Of a stretch of 64,000 nucleotides of DNA, positions 26,074 through 34,616 are shown piece by piece (the first letter of the stretch is position 1; every line of letters starts with the position of its first letter). A model generated the notes under the pieces. That model was given only the letters and a program-made list of their open reading frames with translations, was not told the DNA's origin and searched no databases. Origin of the DNA: Rhodospirillaceae bacterium UBA1479 (lineage in GTDB: Bacteria > Pseudomonadota > Alphaproteobacteria > Rhodospirillales > Casp-alpha2); assembly GCA_002325375.1 (NCBI GenBank), contig DCRZ01000002.1, positions 1 through 64,000 on the forward strand. Direction: 5' to 3'. The position numbers and the translations under genes are program-made.

Positions 26074-27771
26074 CTACAGACCTTTGTCCAGCTTGGCCTT
26101 GATCTTGGGGATCAGGTCTTTATCCGGGTCCAGGGAGAGCGAGCGCTTCCATTGGAATTGCGCTTCCAGCTTGCGCCCCACCTTCCAATAGGCGTCGCCC
26201 AGGTGGTCGTTGATCACCGGATCCTGAGGGCGCAGTTCGACGGCGCGTTCCAGTTCGGCCACGGCCTTGTCGTATTGGTTCTGGCGATAGTAGGCCCAAC
26301 CCAGGCTGTCGGCGATGAAGCCGTCGTTGGGGGCCAGAGACACGGCCTTCTTGATCATGTCCGTGGCGCGATCCAACTGTTCGCCCTGGTCGATCCAGGT
26401 ATAGCCCAGATAGTTCAGCACATAGGGCTGGTCCGGTCGCAGGTCGAGCGCCTTCAGCAGGTCCTTTTCCGAATCCTTCCACCGCTTGGCGCGTTCGAAC
26501 GCGATGCCACGCGCGTAATACAGGCTCCAATGATGAGCCTGTGGGTCCTTCACGCGCTCGATCGCCGCCGAATAGGCCTTGGCCGCCTGCGGATACTTTT
26601 CCATGCGCCGGTAGACGTCGCCCAAATGCAGGTGCGGGTCCGGCAGGTCGGGGCGCAGCTTGGCCAGCTTTTCCAGGCGCTTGACCGCCACGTCCGTGCG
26701 CTTCAGGTCGCCCATCAGGGCGGCGGCCTGAAGCTGGGCGCTCCAACCGTAGGCCGAGGCCGCGTCGACGCTGTCGTATTCCTTGACGGCCTGTTCCAGG
26801 CGCTCGTCCGATTGCAGGACGTCGGCCAGGATGAATCGCGCCACGGGGAAATCGGATTTCAGGTAAAGCGACAGCTGGATCAGCGCGATGGCGGTCTCAT
26901 GCGCGTTCTGGCGGCGCAGGGACGAGCCGATGTCGTACAGCGCCTCGGCAGCGCCATCGCGGGCGTTCTTGATGGCGAGCGGCGGTTTCTTGCCGGCCGC
27001 CATGCGTTTCATGGCCGTATCCATAAGCCGCGATACGGGATGTTCGCTGAGGTAGAGATTATAGATCGCCTTGGCGCGCTCGGTGTCGCCGGCGCGTTCC
27101 AGAAGCGCGCCCAGAAGATGGGTGACCCGGGACGACGGCGGCGACTGCCGCTCGATGACGCCGGTCAACAGTTTGCCGGCCTCCTCGGTCTTGCCGGTCA
27201 GTTGCAGGATCAGCGCCTCGTGGATTTCCACCAGGTTTTCGATCCCCTTCTTGTCCTCAAGCGGCTTCAGGGCGGCCAGCGCGTCGTCGGCCTTGCCCTG
27301 GCCGTACAGGCACCAGGCGATCAAAAGCGGCTTGGTGAAGATCGACAGCCCCTCGTCCGGCAGCTTGTTCAGCAGCGCCTGCGCGTCCTTGAAGCGTTTG
27401 TGCTTCATATGGTCGATGGCGATGGTCAGCTGCGCGATGGTCTGGTCCGGGTCTTCCTTCAGGTAGTCGCGGGCCAGGGCGACGGCCGTCGCCACGCGGC
27501 CTTCAACCAGGTTGACGATGAAGGTCTGGCGCAGCAGGCCGGGCGTGTCCGGGCGCTGGTTCAGCGCGGCACCGTAGAATTCGGCGGCGGCGCCCAGGTC
27601 GCCCTCGCGCTGGGCTTGGCGGCCGGCGAGATAATTGCCGATGAAGGTGTTGGTGCTTAAGGCCTCTTTGGCATCCGGCTTGGCGTTCGCGGCACCGGTT
27701 GAGACGGCCAGGGCGGCGGCGCAGATCAGGCCGGCGGCGAGGGAACGGCGAAGGCGGCGGGATGGGGTCAC
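26074..27771 (-). CDS. Exported tetratricopeptide-repeat protein
   Basis: A 565-residue protein with a signal peptide (about 1-30, ending GAANA) and a body made almost wholly of TPR helices. Clear repeats include LRPDLPDPHLHLGDVYRR, YPQAAKAYSAAIE, YVLNYLGYTWIDQG and YDKAVAELERAVELRP. It is probably periplasmic or outer-membrane-bound and acts as a protein-binding scaffold. The close link to ispE (no gap) is a common alphaproteobacterial arrangement. I cannot name the partner protein. Confidence 0.88.
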   Translation of the reverse strand: MTPSRRLRRSLAAGLICAAALAVSTGAANAKPDAKEALSTNTFIGNYLAGRQAQREGDLGAAAEFYGAALNQRPDTPGLLRQTFIVNLVEGRVATAVALARDYLKEDPDQTIAQLTIAIDHMKHKRFKDAQALLNKLPDEGLSIFTKPLLIAWCLYGQGKADDALAALKPLEDKKGIENLVEIHEALILQLTGKTEEAGKLLTGVIERQSPPSSRVTHLLGALLERAGDTERAKAIYNLYLSEHPVSRLMDTAMKRMAAGKKPPLAIKNARDGAAEALYDIGSSLRRQNAHETAIALIQLSLYLKSDFPVARFILADVLQSDERLEQAVKEYDSVDAASAYGWSAQLQAAALMGDLKRTDVAVKRLEKLAKLRPDLPDPHLHLGDVYRRMEKYPQAAKAYSAAIERVKDPQAHHWSLYYARGIAFERAKRWKDSEKDLLKALDLRPDQPYVLNYLGYTWIDQGEQLDRATDMIKKAVSLAPNDGFIADSLGWAYYRQNQYDKAVAELERAVELRPQDPVINDHLGDAYWKVGRKLEAQFQWKRSLSLDPDKDLIPKIKAKLDKGL

Positions 27772-27919
27772 GGGCGGTCTCGAACCTCGGGATCAATGGG
27801 GACGGGCGGTAACCGGAAATCAGTCTAGCCGACGCCGGTCCGGGCCGCCATATCTCGCGGCCTTATACCTTGTCGCTGTATCCTTTGGCGAAAAAAGGGC
27901 AGTCGCGCATAATGCGGCC

Positions 27920-28171
27920 ATGACCGATCCCCGCCCCGCCCGGCCCCTGGTTCTCGCGTCTTTGGAAAACGGCGACGGCACGCGCTGCGTCGACCTGTTC
28001 CGCCGCGCCGACGGCACCCATGGCTTCGAAGAGTACCGCCGCGACCCGGAAGACCCCCGCGGTTGGTCCGGCGCCGCCGGTTTCGGGGCACGGGTTTTTG
28101 CCGACGAAAATGCCGCGCGAAGTGCCGCCGAATTGGCCGTTAAATGGCTGTCTGCTGCGGTTAACGGATAA
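27920..28171 (+). CDS. Conserved small hypothetical protein
   Basis: An 83-residue cytoplasmic protein with the pattern DLFRRADGTHGFEEYRRDPED followed by a glycine-rich turn and an alanine-rich helix ending AVKWLSAAV. I recognise this pattern from small conserved alphaproteobacterial proteins without known function. It is divergent from the TPR-ispE operon. The ATG at 27920 is the natural start; the frame is open further upstream but runs into the promoter region. Confidence 0.65.
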   Translation: MTDPRPARPLVLASLENGDGTRCVDLFRRADGTHGFEEYRRDPEDPRGWSGAAGFGARVFADENAARSAAELAVKWLSAAVNG

Positions 28172-28381
28172 AATTCGCTTGTGTTTAAGGACGTTCGAAA
28201 GTACGAATCTTAACGTGATTATGCCCCAGCCGGTTTTGGCAGGCGGTGACCGGACCCTTCGGATCCAAAAACCCCACCAACCCCAGGAAGCGTCGATCAC
28301 CCGGAAAGCGCGGTTGCTGTTCCGGTATCTCACCATGTCGTGGCGCCATTCGCCCGGCAACTAGTACAGGACTGTAAGTAC

Positions 28382-28585
28382 ATGACCACTGGAACGGTTA
28401 AATTCTTCAACCAGCAGAAGGGCTACGGCTTCATCACGCCGGAAGATGGCTCGAAGGACGTTTTCGTCCACATCACCGCTGTCGAACAGTCCGGCATGTC
28501 CGGTCTGGCCGAAGGCCAGAAGGTGAGCTTCGAAGTCCAGAACGAAGCCCGCGGCCCCAAGGCCGTGAACCTGCAGGAAGCTTGA
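28382..28585 (+). CDS. cspA: Cold-shock protein, CspA family
   Basis: A 67-residue single cold-shock domain with both RNA-binding motifs: RNP1 KGYGFITP (13-20) and RNP2 VFVHI (27-31). These proteins bind and melt single-stranded RNA. About 210 bases without a clear gene precede it and may form a long leader, as in other csp genes. A strong terminator follows at 28640. Confidence 0.95.
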   Translation: MTTGTVKFFNQQKGYGFITPEDGSKDVFVHITAVEQSGMSGLAEGQKVSFEVQNEARGPKAVNLQEA

Positions 28586-28639
28586 TCCGAAAGGATCCAG
28601 TCTAGATCCAAGCTTCAACTGGGTTGAAGTACGGTTCCA

Positions 28640-28679
28640 GGGTCATCCTCCGCAAGGGGGATGACCCTTTCCTTTTTTT
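28640..28679 (+). terminator. Rho-independent terminator of cspA with GNRA loop
   Basis: A 12-bp stem (28640-28651 with 28656-28667, one G-U pair) is closed by a GCAA tetraloop and followed by TTTCCTTTTTTT. A smaller hairpin, CTTCAAC/GTTGAAG, precedes it at 28613-28629. Confidence 0.9.
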
Positions 28680-28797
28680 GGGGCTTTCCGTGACGGTCTT
28701 TGCGGAAATCGCGCGCCGCCCGTTCTTTACATTTTTGTGACAGCCGTCCGTCGGCTACCATCCGCCCCGACTTCAAGGCGCGGCGAGGGACCATCGA

Positions 28798-29523
28798 TTG
28801 ACCGGCTATATCTTCTTGCTGCTGGCGGGCGTCGCCGCGGGAACGCTCAGCGGCGTCGTCGGCACCGGCGGCTCCATCGTGCTGATGCCGATCCTGGTCT
28901 ATCAGTTCGGCCCGCAGCAGGCCGTGCCGATCATGGCCATCGCCGCCGTCCTGGGCAACATCGGCAAGGCCGTGGCCTGGTGGCGTGAGGTCGATTGGCG
29001 GGCCTTCTGGGCCTATGCCGTGCTCGGCGTGCCGGGGGCGGCGCTGGGCGCGCGGACCCTGCTGGTGCTGCCGCCGGCGGTGGTCGAAACGATGCTCGGC
29101 GGTTTTTTCCTGTTGATGATCCCGGGCCGGCGCTGGATGCAGGCCCGCGATATCCGCATCCGTTATTGGCAGATGGCGGTCATCGGCGGGTTGATCGGCT
29201 ATCTCAGCGGCATCGTGCTGTCGACCGGGCCGCTCAGCATTCCGGCGTTCCTGGCGATCGGCCTGACCAAGGGGGCGCTGATCTCGACCGAGGCGGCGGC
29301 GTCCCTCGCCCTGATGATCGCCAAGGTCGCGACGTTCCAGCAGGCGGGCGCCTTGCCGGGGCCGATGATCCTGCAGGGGCTGATCGTCGGCGGATCGATG
29401 ATGGTCGGCGCCTATTTCGGCAAGCAGGTGATGGCCCGCATCAGCCTCAAGGTCTTCGAAAACGTGATGGACGTGATGCTGTTCTGTTCCGGCATGGCCC
29501 TGTTGTGGACGGCGGTGAAATGA
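28798..29523 (+). CDS. TSUP-family (TauE/SafE) membrane transporter
   Basis: A 241-residue membrane protein with about eight hydrophobic helices and the TSUP pattern AGVAAGTLSGVVGTGGSIVLMPIL near the N-terminus, repeated in weaker form in the second half (GGLIGYLSGIVLSTGPLSIPAFL). The family moves sulfite, sulfonates and related anions. The start is a TTG at 28798, with GAGGGA well placed upstream; no ATG fits the N-terminal helix. The substrate is unknown. Confidence 0.85.
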   Translation: MTGYIFLLLAGVAAGTLSGVVGTGGSIVLMPILVYQFGPQQAVPIMAIAAVLGNIGKAVAWWREVDWRAFWAYAVLGVPGAALGARTLLVLPPAVVETMLGGFFLLMIPGRRWMQARDIRIRYWQMAVIGGLIGYLSGIVLSTGPLSIPAFLAIGLTKGALISTEAAASLALMIAKVATFQQAGALPGPMILQGLIVGGSMMVGAYFGKQVMARISLKVFENVMDVMLFCSGMALLWTAVK

Positions 29524-29626
29524 CGGTGGGCACCCCCGTCCGGCGGGCGGGCTGCAAAATCCAATGGACTCAAGCAGTTCCGGCCACTTAACCTGAGCCC
29601 CGTGAATGTCTGCCTCGGGGGATTTC

Positions 29627-31036
29627 ATGAGCAGCGACGACTACGACTACGACCTGTTCGTCATCGGCTCCGGCCCGGCGGGCCAGCGCGCGGCGGTGCA
29701 GGCGGCCAAGCTGGGCAAGCGGGTGGCCCTGGCCGAACGCCAGACCGTGGTCGGCGGGGTGTGTCTCAACACCGGCACGATCCCGTCGAAGACGTTGCGC
29801 GCCGCGACCATGCATTTCTCCGGCTACAACGAACGCAGCGTCTACGGCTCGTCCTACAAGGTGAAGCAGGAAGTCACCATGGCCGACCTTCTGGGCCGCG
29901 CCGACCATGTGCGCCAGATCGGCATCGACGTGACCCGCCATCAGATGCAGCGCAACGGCATCAAGATCATCGAGGCCGAGGCCGCGTTCATCGACCCGCA
30001 CCGCATCGAACTGCACCCCTGCGCCGGCGGCCCGCCGTCCCAGGTCACGGCTGAAAAGGTCGCCATCGCCGTCGGTACGACGACGACGCGCGACGACAAC
30101 ATCGCCTTCGACGGCAAACACATCTTCACCTCGGACGATATCCTGGACCTGCAGACTCTGCCGAAAAGCCTGACCGTGATCGGCGCCGGGGTGATCGGCA
30201 TCGAATACGCGACCATCTTCGCGACGCTGGGCGTGCGGGTCACGGTGATCGACAAGCGCCTGCGCATCCTGCCCTTCGTCGACGAGGAAATCATCGACAC
30301 CCTGGTCCACCTCATGCGCCAGGAACGGGTGACCCTGCGCATGGGCGAGGAGGTCTCGGGCATCGACCTGGTTGACGGCGAGCAGGGCCAGAAGGTTCAT
30401 ATCGCCCTGAAAAGCGGCAAGCACATCAACTGCGAAACCGTGCTTTATTCCATCGGCCGCACCGGGGCGACGGACACGCTCAACCTGGATGCGGCGGGGG
30501 TCACGGCCGATCCGCGCGGGCGCATCACGGTCAACGCCAACTATCAGACCGAGGTCGATCACATCTACGCGGTCGGCGACGTCATCGGCTTCCCGAGCCT
30601 GGCCTCGACCTCCATGGAGCAAGGCCGGCTCGCCGCCTGTCATGCCTTCGGCGTCGAGGCCCGCAGCTTCCCCGACCTGCTGCCTTATGGCATTTACACG
30701 ATCCCGGAAATTTCCGTGGTCGGGAAAAACGAACAGGAACTGACCGAGGCGGAAATCCCCTACGAGGTCGGCCGCGCCGCCTACAAGGAAATCGCCCGCG
30801 GCCAGATCGTCGGCGATCAGGCGGGGTTACTGAAACTTCTGTTCGATCCGCAATCGCGGAAACTTCTGGGGGTGCACATCATCGGCGACGGGGCGTGCGA
30901 GATGATCCATATCGGCCAGGCGGTGATGTCGCTCGGCGGTACCATGGATTACCTGATCGACACGGTGTTCAACTACCCGACCTTCGCCGAATGCTACAAA
31001 ACGGCGGCCTTCGACGGGATCAACCGGATCGGGTGA
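29627..31036 (+). CDS. sthA: Soluble (Si-specific) NAD(P)+ transhydrogenase
   Basis: A 469-residue FAD-containing enzyme of the pyridine nucleotide-disulfide reductase family. FVIGSGPAGQRAA is the FAD site, VIGAGVIGIEYATIFATLG near 185 is the nucleotide site, and the C-terminal dimer domain has FNYPTFAECYK. Of the redox cysteine pair only C46 remains (CLNTGT, with T51 replacing the second Cys). This loss is typical of SthA and separates it from lipoamide dehydrogenase. It balances NADPH and NADH. I choose the ATG at 29627 behind GGGGGA; an ATG at 29606 is in frame. Confidence 0.92.
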   Translation: MSSDDYDYDLFVIGSGPAGQRAAVQAAKLGKRVALAERQTVVGGVCLNTGTIPSKTLRAATMHFSGYNERSVYGSSYKVKQEVTMADLLGRADHVRQIGIDVTRHQMQRNGIKIIEAEAAFIDPHRIELHPCAGGPPSQVTAEKVAIAVGTTTTRDDNIAFDGKHIFTSDDILDLQTLPKSLTVIGAGVIGIEYATIFATLGVRVTVIDKRLRILPFVDEEIIDTLVHLMRQERVTLRMGEEVSGIDLVDGEQGQKVHIALKSGKHINCETVLYSIGRTGATDTLNLDAAGVTADPRGRITVNANYQTEVDHIYAVGDVIGFPSLASTSMEQGRLAACHAFGVEARSFPDLLPYGIYTIPEISVVGKNEQELTEAEIPYEVGRAAYKEIARGQIVGDQAGLLKLLFDPQSRKLLGVHIIGDGACEMIHIGQAVMSLGGTMDYLIDTVFNYPTFAECYKTAAFDGINRIG

Positions 31037-31051
31037 TCCGAAATCGGCGGA

Positions 31052-31258
31052 TCAGACTTCCTTGACCCCGGCGATGACGAACCCCTGGCTGGCCGGGTAG
31101 CGGCGTTCCGCGCGGCGGCGGGCGTCGGTCTCGTCGGTGCCGGAGAACTCGATGAAATGAGTGTCGGCCCATTCGTCCTTGAACACCTTATGGCTGCCGC
31201 CGGCTCTCAGGGCTTCCAGAACGTCGTTGTTGTGGATCTCAAATTCAAAAGTCGGCAT
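31052..31258 (-). CDS. Small conserved hypothetical protein
   Basis: A 68-residue protein, MPTFEFEIHNNDVL at its start, with an acidic, charged middle and a C-terminal ARRRAERRYPASQGFVIAGVKEV. No signal peptide or membrane segment is visible. The pattern of two strands, a helix and two strands suggests a compact fold. It is convergent with sthA, ending 15 bp from it. I do not recognise the family. Confidence 0.6.
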   Translation of the reverse strand: MPTFEFEIHNNDVLEALRAGGSHKVFKDEWADTHFIEFSGTDETDARRRAERRYPASQGFVIAGVKEV

Positions 31259-31458
31259 TCCCGGTTTCTTCCGTCACTTGTGCTCAACTGGTGCGTTCCC
31301 GGTGGCGCATCAGCACCGTGGGGGACCCAGGTCTGAGAAGGGGCTTTAAAGGCGACTTGCTGTCCAAGGCTCTATGTACGCTACCGGGACCGGAGGGACA
31401 GTGACCCATGTCACATGGCGGTCGTGGAGCCGTCGGCGGCCGGGAAATTCGGGCCGGG

Positions 31459-34400
31459 TTACAGGGCTTCGTCCAAGGCTTTCTTCAGTTCTTGCAGCCT
31501 GCCGGACAGCGCATCGAGCAGCCGGTGCACCTGCGGGTTTTTCGGATCGTCCCGCAGTTGCTGATCCAGGGCGGAGACGGCATCGTACGCACGGGTCGCG
31601 CGGATGTTTCCGCTGACGCCTTTTAAGGTATGCGCCAGCCGAGTGGCGGCCTCCACCTCCCCGGCGGCCAGGGCGTCCCTGATCTCCGCATCCTTGTCGA
31701 GGTAGCTGTTTCTGAAATCACCCAGCAGTTTGCGCAGGATTGCATCATTGCCGCGCATCATGGTGCGCGCGGCCGTCATATCGATCCCGTCGATGACTTC
31801 GGGAAGGGCGTCACGGGGTTTGTCCGGCACCTTGTCGGCGGCGACCGTCTCGGGTTCCTGTCCGCGCCGCTTTTCGGGCGGGGGCATCCAACGGATCAGG
31901 GCGCCGAACAGCAAATCCGGATCAATCGGTTTGGTGACGTAGTCGTTCATGCCGCTGGCCAGGCATTTGTCCCGTTCGGACGCCAAGGCATGCGCCGTCA
32001 TCGCGATGATCGGGATGTCCTGAAACCGGCGGTCCTCGCGAATGGCTACTGTGGCCTCATAACCATCCATTTCGGGCATCTGAATGTCCATCAGCACGGC
32101 ATCGAAGGGTTGTTCCGCGACCATGGCGACGGCTTCTCTGCCATTCTGGGCGATCGACACCCGCATGCCCACTCCCTCCAGAAGTTCCCGGGCGACTTGC
32201 TGGTTGATGTCGTTGTCTTCCACCAGCAGCACCTGGGCATCGGTAAGCGTTTCTATGTTCGGCGCCACGACCTTGTGCGTGCTGTCAGAGGGTTCGGCCG
32301 ACGACGCGGCGGAACGCAGACGCATGATGGCGTTGAAAAGCTGGGACTGGTTCAGGGGTTTGGCCAGGAATGTATCAATTCCGATGTCATCCGCCTGTTG
32401 GTGAAGATCATCCTGGTCAGGCGCGGCGACCAGAATGATTTGCGGGGCGTGCGGCCGCCAGTCCTCGGATTGGATGCGTCGGACCGTTTCCAGACCGCTC
32501 ATTTCCGGCATAAGGGCATCCATTAGAACCACGTCAAAAGGCATTCCGGCATTCTGTGCTTGCCGCAAGGCCTCAAGCGCCTGATGTCCTGACGCGACGG
32601 CCGTGCCTTTCATGGTCAGGGTTTCAATGGCTTCAAGAAACACGGTCCGGGCTGTTTCATTGTCGTCGACGATCAGCACACGCAGGCCGCGCACGTCGAC
32701 CAGGGGCTGTGGTGCCGTTTCCGTCGGGGCCGTGCAGCGCTCAAGGGTAACCGAGAACCAAAAGGTGCTGCCGACGCCTTCTTCGCTTTCAACGCCGATC
32801 TCCCCGCCCATCAGGTCGACAAGGTTTCGGCATATGGCCAGGCCCAGTCCGGTGCCGCCGTACTGGCGTGTCGTCGAGGTGTCAGCCTGGGAGAACGGCT
32901 TGAAAATTTCCGCGACCTGCTGCTTCGTCATGCCGATGCCCGTATCCGATACGGAGAACTTGATCCGGGGCCGGTCGTCCTGCATGGCCACGAGGTCAAT
33001 GGCGAGGACGACCTCACCCTGCTCCGTAAACTTGATCGCATTGGTCGTCAGATTGACGAGAATCTGGCCCAGCCGCAGGGGATCACCGACAAGGTCCAGG
33101 GGGACATCGGGGGCGGTCTTGTAGAGAAGCTCCAGCGGTTTGCCGCTGGCTCTTACCGCCATGATCGGCGCGAGCTCGTCCAGGACCGTGTCGAGCCGGA
33201 AGGGGATGGATTCAATCTCCAGTTTGCCGGCCTCGATCTTGGAGAAATCCAGAATGTCGTTGATGAGACCCAGCAGGGATTTGCCCGCTGATTGAATCTT
33301 CGTCAGATAGTCCCGCTGTCGACCCGACAGATCGGTTTTCAAGGCCAGCATGGTCAGGCCGATAATCGCGTTCATGGGGGTCCGGATCTCGTGGCTCATG
33401 GAGGCCAGGAATTCGGACTTGTGCCGTTCCGCAGACTCGGCGACCTGGCGCAGCAGCGATTGTTCCTCGGCCATCGTCGCCATCATTTGCGCCTGGTTTT
33501 CCAGAGCCTCTTTCGATGACTGCAGGTCGACGATGGTCGACTCCAGTTCATCAATGGCCCACTGTCGGCGTTTGTCTGTTTGAACGATAGACCGCACGCT
33601 CATCACCGCGGTGGCCAGAAGCAGGCACAAAAGCACGGCGGCGGTCAGCCAGTGGGATTGCTTGAAATCACCGATCAATCCCGGCTGCAGATAGCCGGTA
33701 ACCCGCCACAGGGCGCCGCCCACGTCCCTTTGGCTGCGGATGTTCGCGACCTCGGTCTTTGACAGATAAATGTCCCGCTGCGTTGAAATTTTGTCCCGTG
33801 CGCCATCCGCGTTTATCTCGATCAGGTTGTCGCGCTGTTTATGGACGAGCGTCAGGAGATGCCCGGGGCTTTGGTGGGAGCTCAGGATTTTCTGCACGGT
33901 TTCCGGATAAAAGCTGACGAAGAAGACGCCCCGCAGGCCGCCGGGGCCCTGCCATGGCGCCATCACGTCGAAATGGTAGTTGTGCGGCTGGGGGTGAATG
34001 ACCGACTGGAACACCGCGTGTTCGGCGGTCTCCCGGTGGATCGAGGCGACGTATTCCTGGATGTTCTGCTGGCAGGCCGGACCGACCAGGCCTTCAAGGT
34101 CGTTGACCAGATCTTCGCCCTTCACGTTGGCGATGGTGAAGGTGAAGTAATTGGGAAACCAGCGCGCGAGGCTTTCCTCGATCTCCGCCCGTAATTTCCG
34201 GTTGTCGATATTTTCCGCATAGGCGGCCAGCAGATCGCTTTTTTCGAGAGCGAAGGTCCGAACATGGCGGCGATGGCCGGCAAGAAGAGCCTCGATCGCA
34301 CCCGCGGCTTCCTTCGTTTCGATCTCGATGATCGAGACATGGCGGTCTTCGAAGGCGTCGATTTCGCGGTGCGTCAGCTGCAGAACCGCGCCGCCGACCA

Positions 34401-34488
34401 GTAAGAGGGCCGACACGACCAGCAGAATGGTGCCTTTCGGCCGGTCGGTCGCCGGCATAATCGGTCGCTGTGATCCCGGTGGGGCCAT
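31459..34488 (-). CDS. Hybrid histidine kinase with two receivers and Hpt (BarA-like layout)
   Basis: A membrane kinase of about 1009 residues. One helix near 20-40 and a second near 285-305 bound a periplasmic sensor region of about 240 residues. A coiled segment leads to HisKA (H366 in SMSHEIRTPM), HATPase (NAIKFTEQG, DTGIGM, GGTGLGLAI), a first receiver (D657), a second receiver (D801 in VLMDIQMPEMDG) and an Hpt domain (H953 in LAHTLKG). The order matches unorthodox kinases that feed a separate regulator. I take the ATG at 34488 with AAGG upstream; the frame is open to 34620, where it would overlap the ETF-QO stop codon. The ligand is unknown. Confidence 0.9.
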   Translation of the reverse strand: MAPPGSQRPIMPATDRPKGTILLVVSALLLVGGAVLQLTHREIDAFEDRHVSIIEIETKEAAGAIEALLAGHRRHVRTFALEKSDLLAAYAENIDNRKLRAEIEESLARWFPNYFTFTIANVKGEDLVNDLEGLVGPACQQNIQEYVASIHRETAEHAVFQSVIHPQPHNYHFDVMAPWQGPGGLRGVFFVSFYPETVQKILSSHQSPGHLLTLVHKQRDNLIEINADGARDKISTQRDIYLSKTEVANIRSQRDVGGALWRVTGYLQPGLIGDFKQSHWLTAAVLLCLLLATAVMSVRSIVQTDKRRQWAIDELESTIVDLQSSKEALENQAQMMATMAEEQSLLRQVAESAERHKSEFLASMSHEIRTPMNAIIGLTMLALKTDLSGRQRDYLTKIQSAGKSLLGLINDILDFSKIEAGKLEIESIPFRLDTVLDELAPIMAVRASGKPLELLYKTAPDVPLDLVGDPLRLGQILVNLTTNAIKFTEQGEVVLAIDLVAMQDDRPRIKFSVSDTGIGMTKQQVAEIFKPFSQADTSTTRQYGGTGLGLAICRNLVDLMGGEIGVESEEGVGSTFWFSVTLERCTAPTETAPQPLVDVRGLRVLIVDDNETARTVFLEAIETLTMKGTAVASGHQALEALRQAQNAGMPFDVVLMDALMPEMSGLETVRRIQSEDWRPHAPQIILVAAPDQDDLHQQADDIGIDTFLAKPLNQSQLFNAIMRLRSAASSAEPSDSTHKVVAPNIETLTDAQVLLVEDNDINQQVARELLEGVGMRVSIAQNGREAVAMVAEQPFDAVLMDIQMPEMDGYEATVAIREDRRFQDIPIIAMTAHALASERDKCLASGMNDYVTKPIDPDLLFGALIRWMPPPEKRRGQEPETVAADKVPDKPRDALPEVIDGIDMTAARTMMRGNDAILRKLLGDFRNSYLDKDAEIRDALAAGEVEAATRLAHTLKGVSGNIRATRAYDAVSALDQQLRDDPKNPQVHRLLDALSGRLQELKKALDEAL

Positions 34489-34616
34489 TTTCTGCTGCCT
34501 TGGAGTTCCATCGCCCGCAGTGTGGCGGCGAACGCGTTTCTCCGCCAATCCGCGATCATTCCCTGTTTGCGGGCCGGTGGCAAATGGTGCGATGGAAAAC
34601 GCCCGGCCGGCGCGGC

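Noticed and set aside
25447..27660. A 737-codon open frame on the plus strand
   Set aside because: It lies antisense to ispE and the TPR gene. The translation is low-complexity (Gly, Gln, Arg, His) and resembles no family; it results from high GC content.
29627..31036. Dihydrolipoamide dehydrogenase or mercuric reductase
   Set aside because: The second redox cysteine is replaced by threonine and no metal-binding domain is present; this is the SthA pattern.
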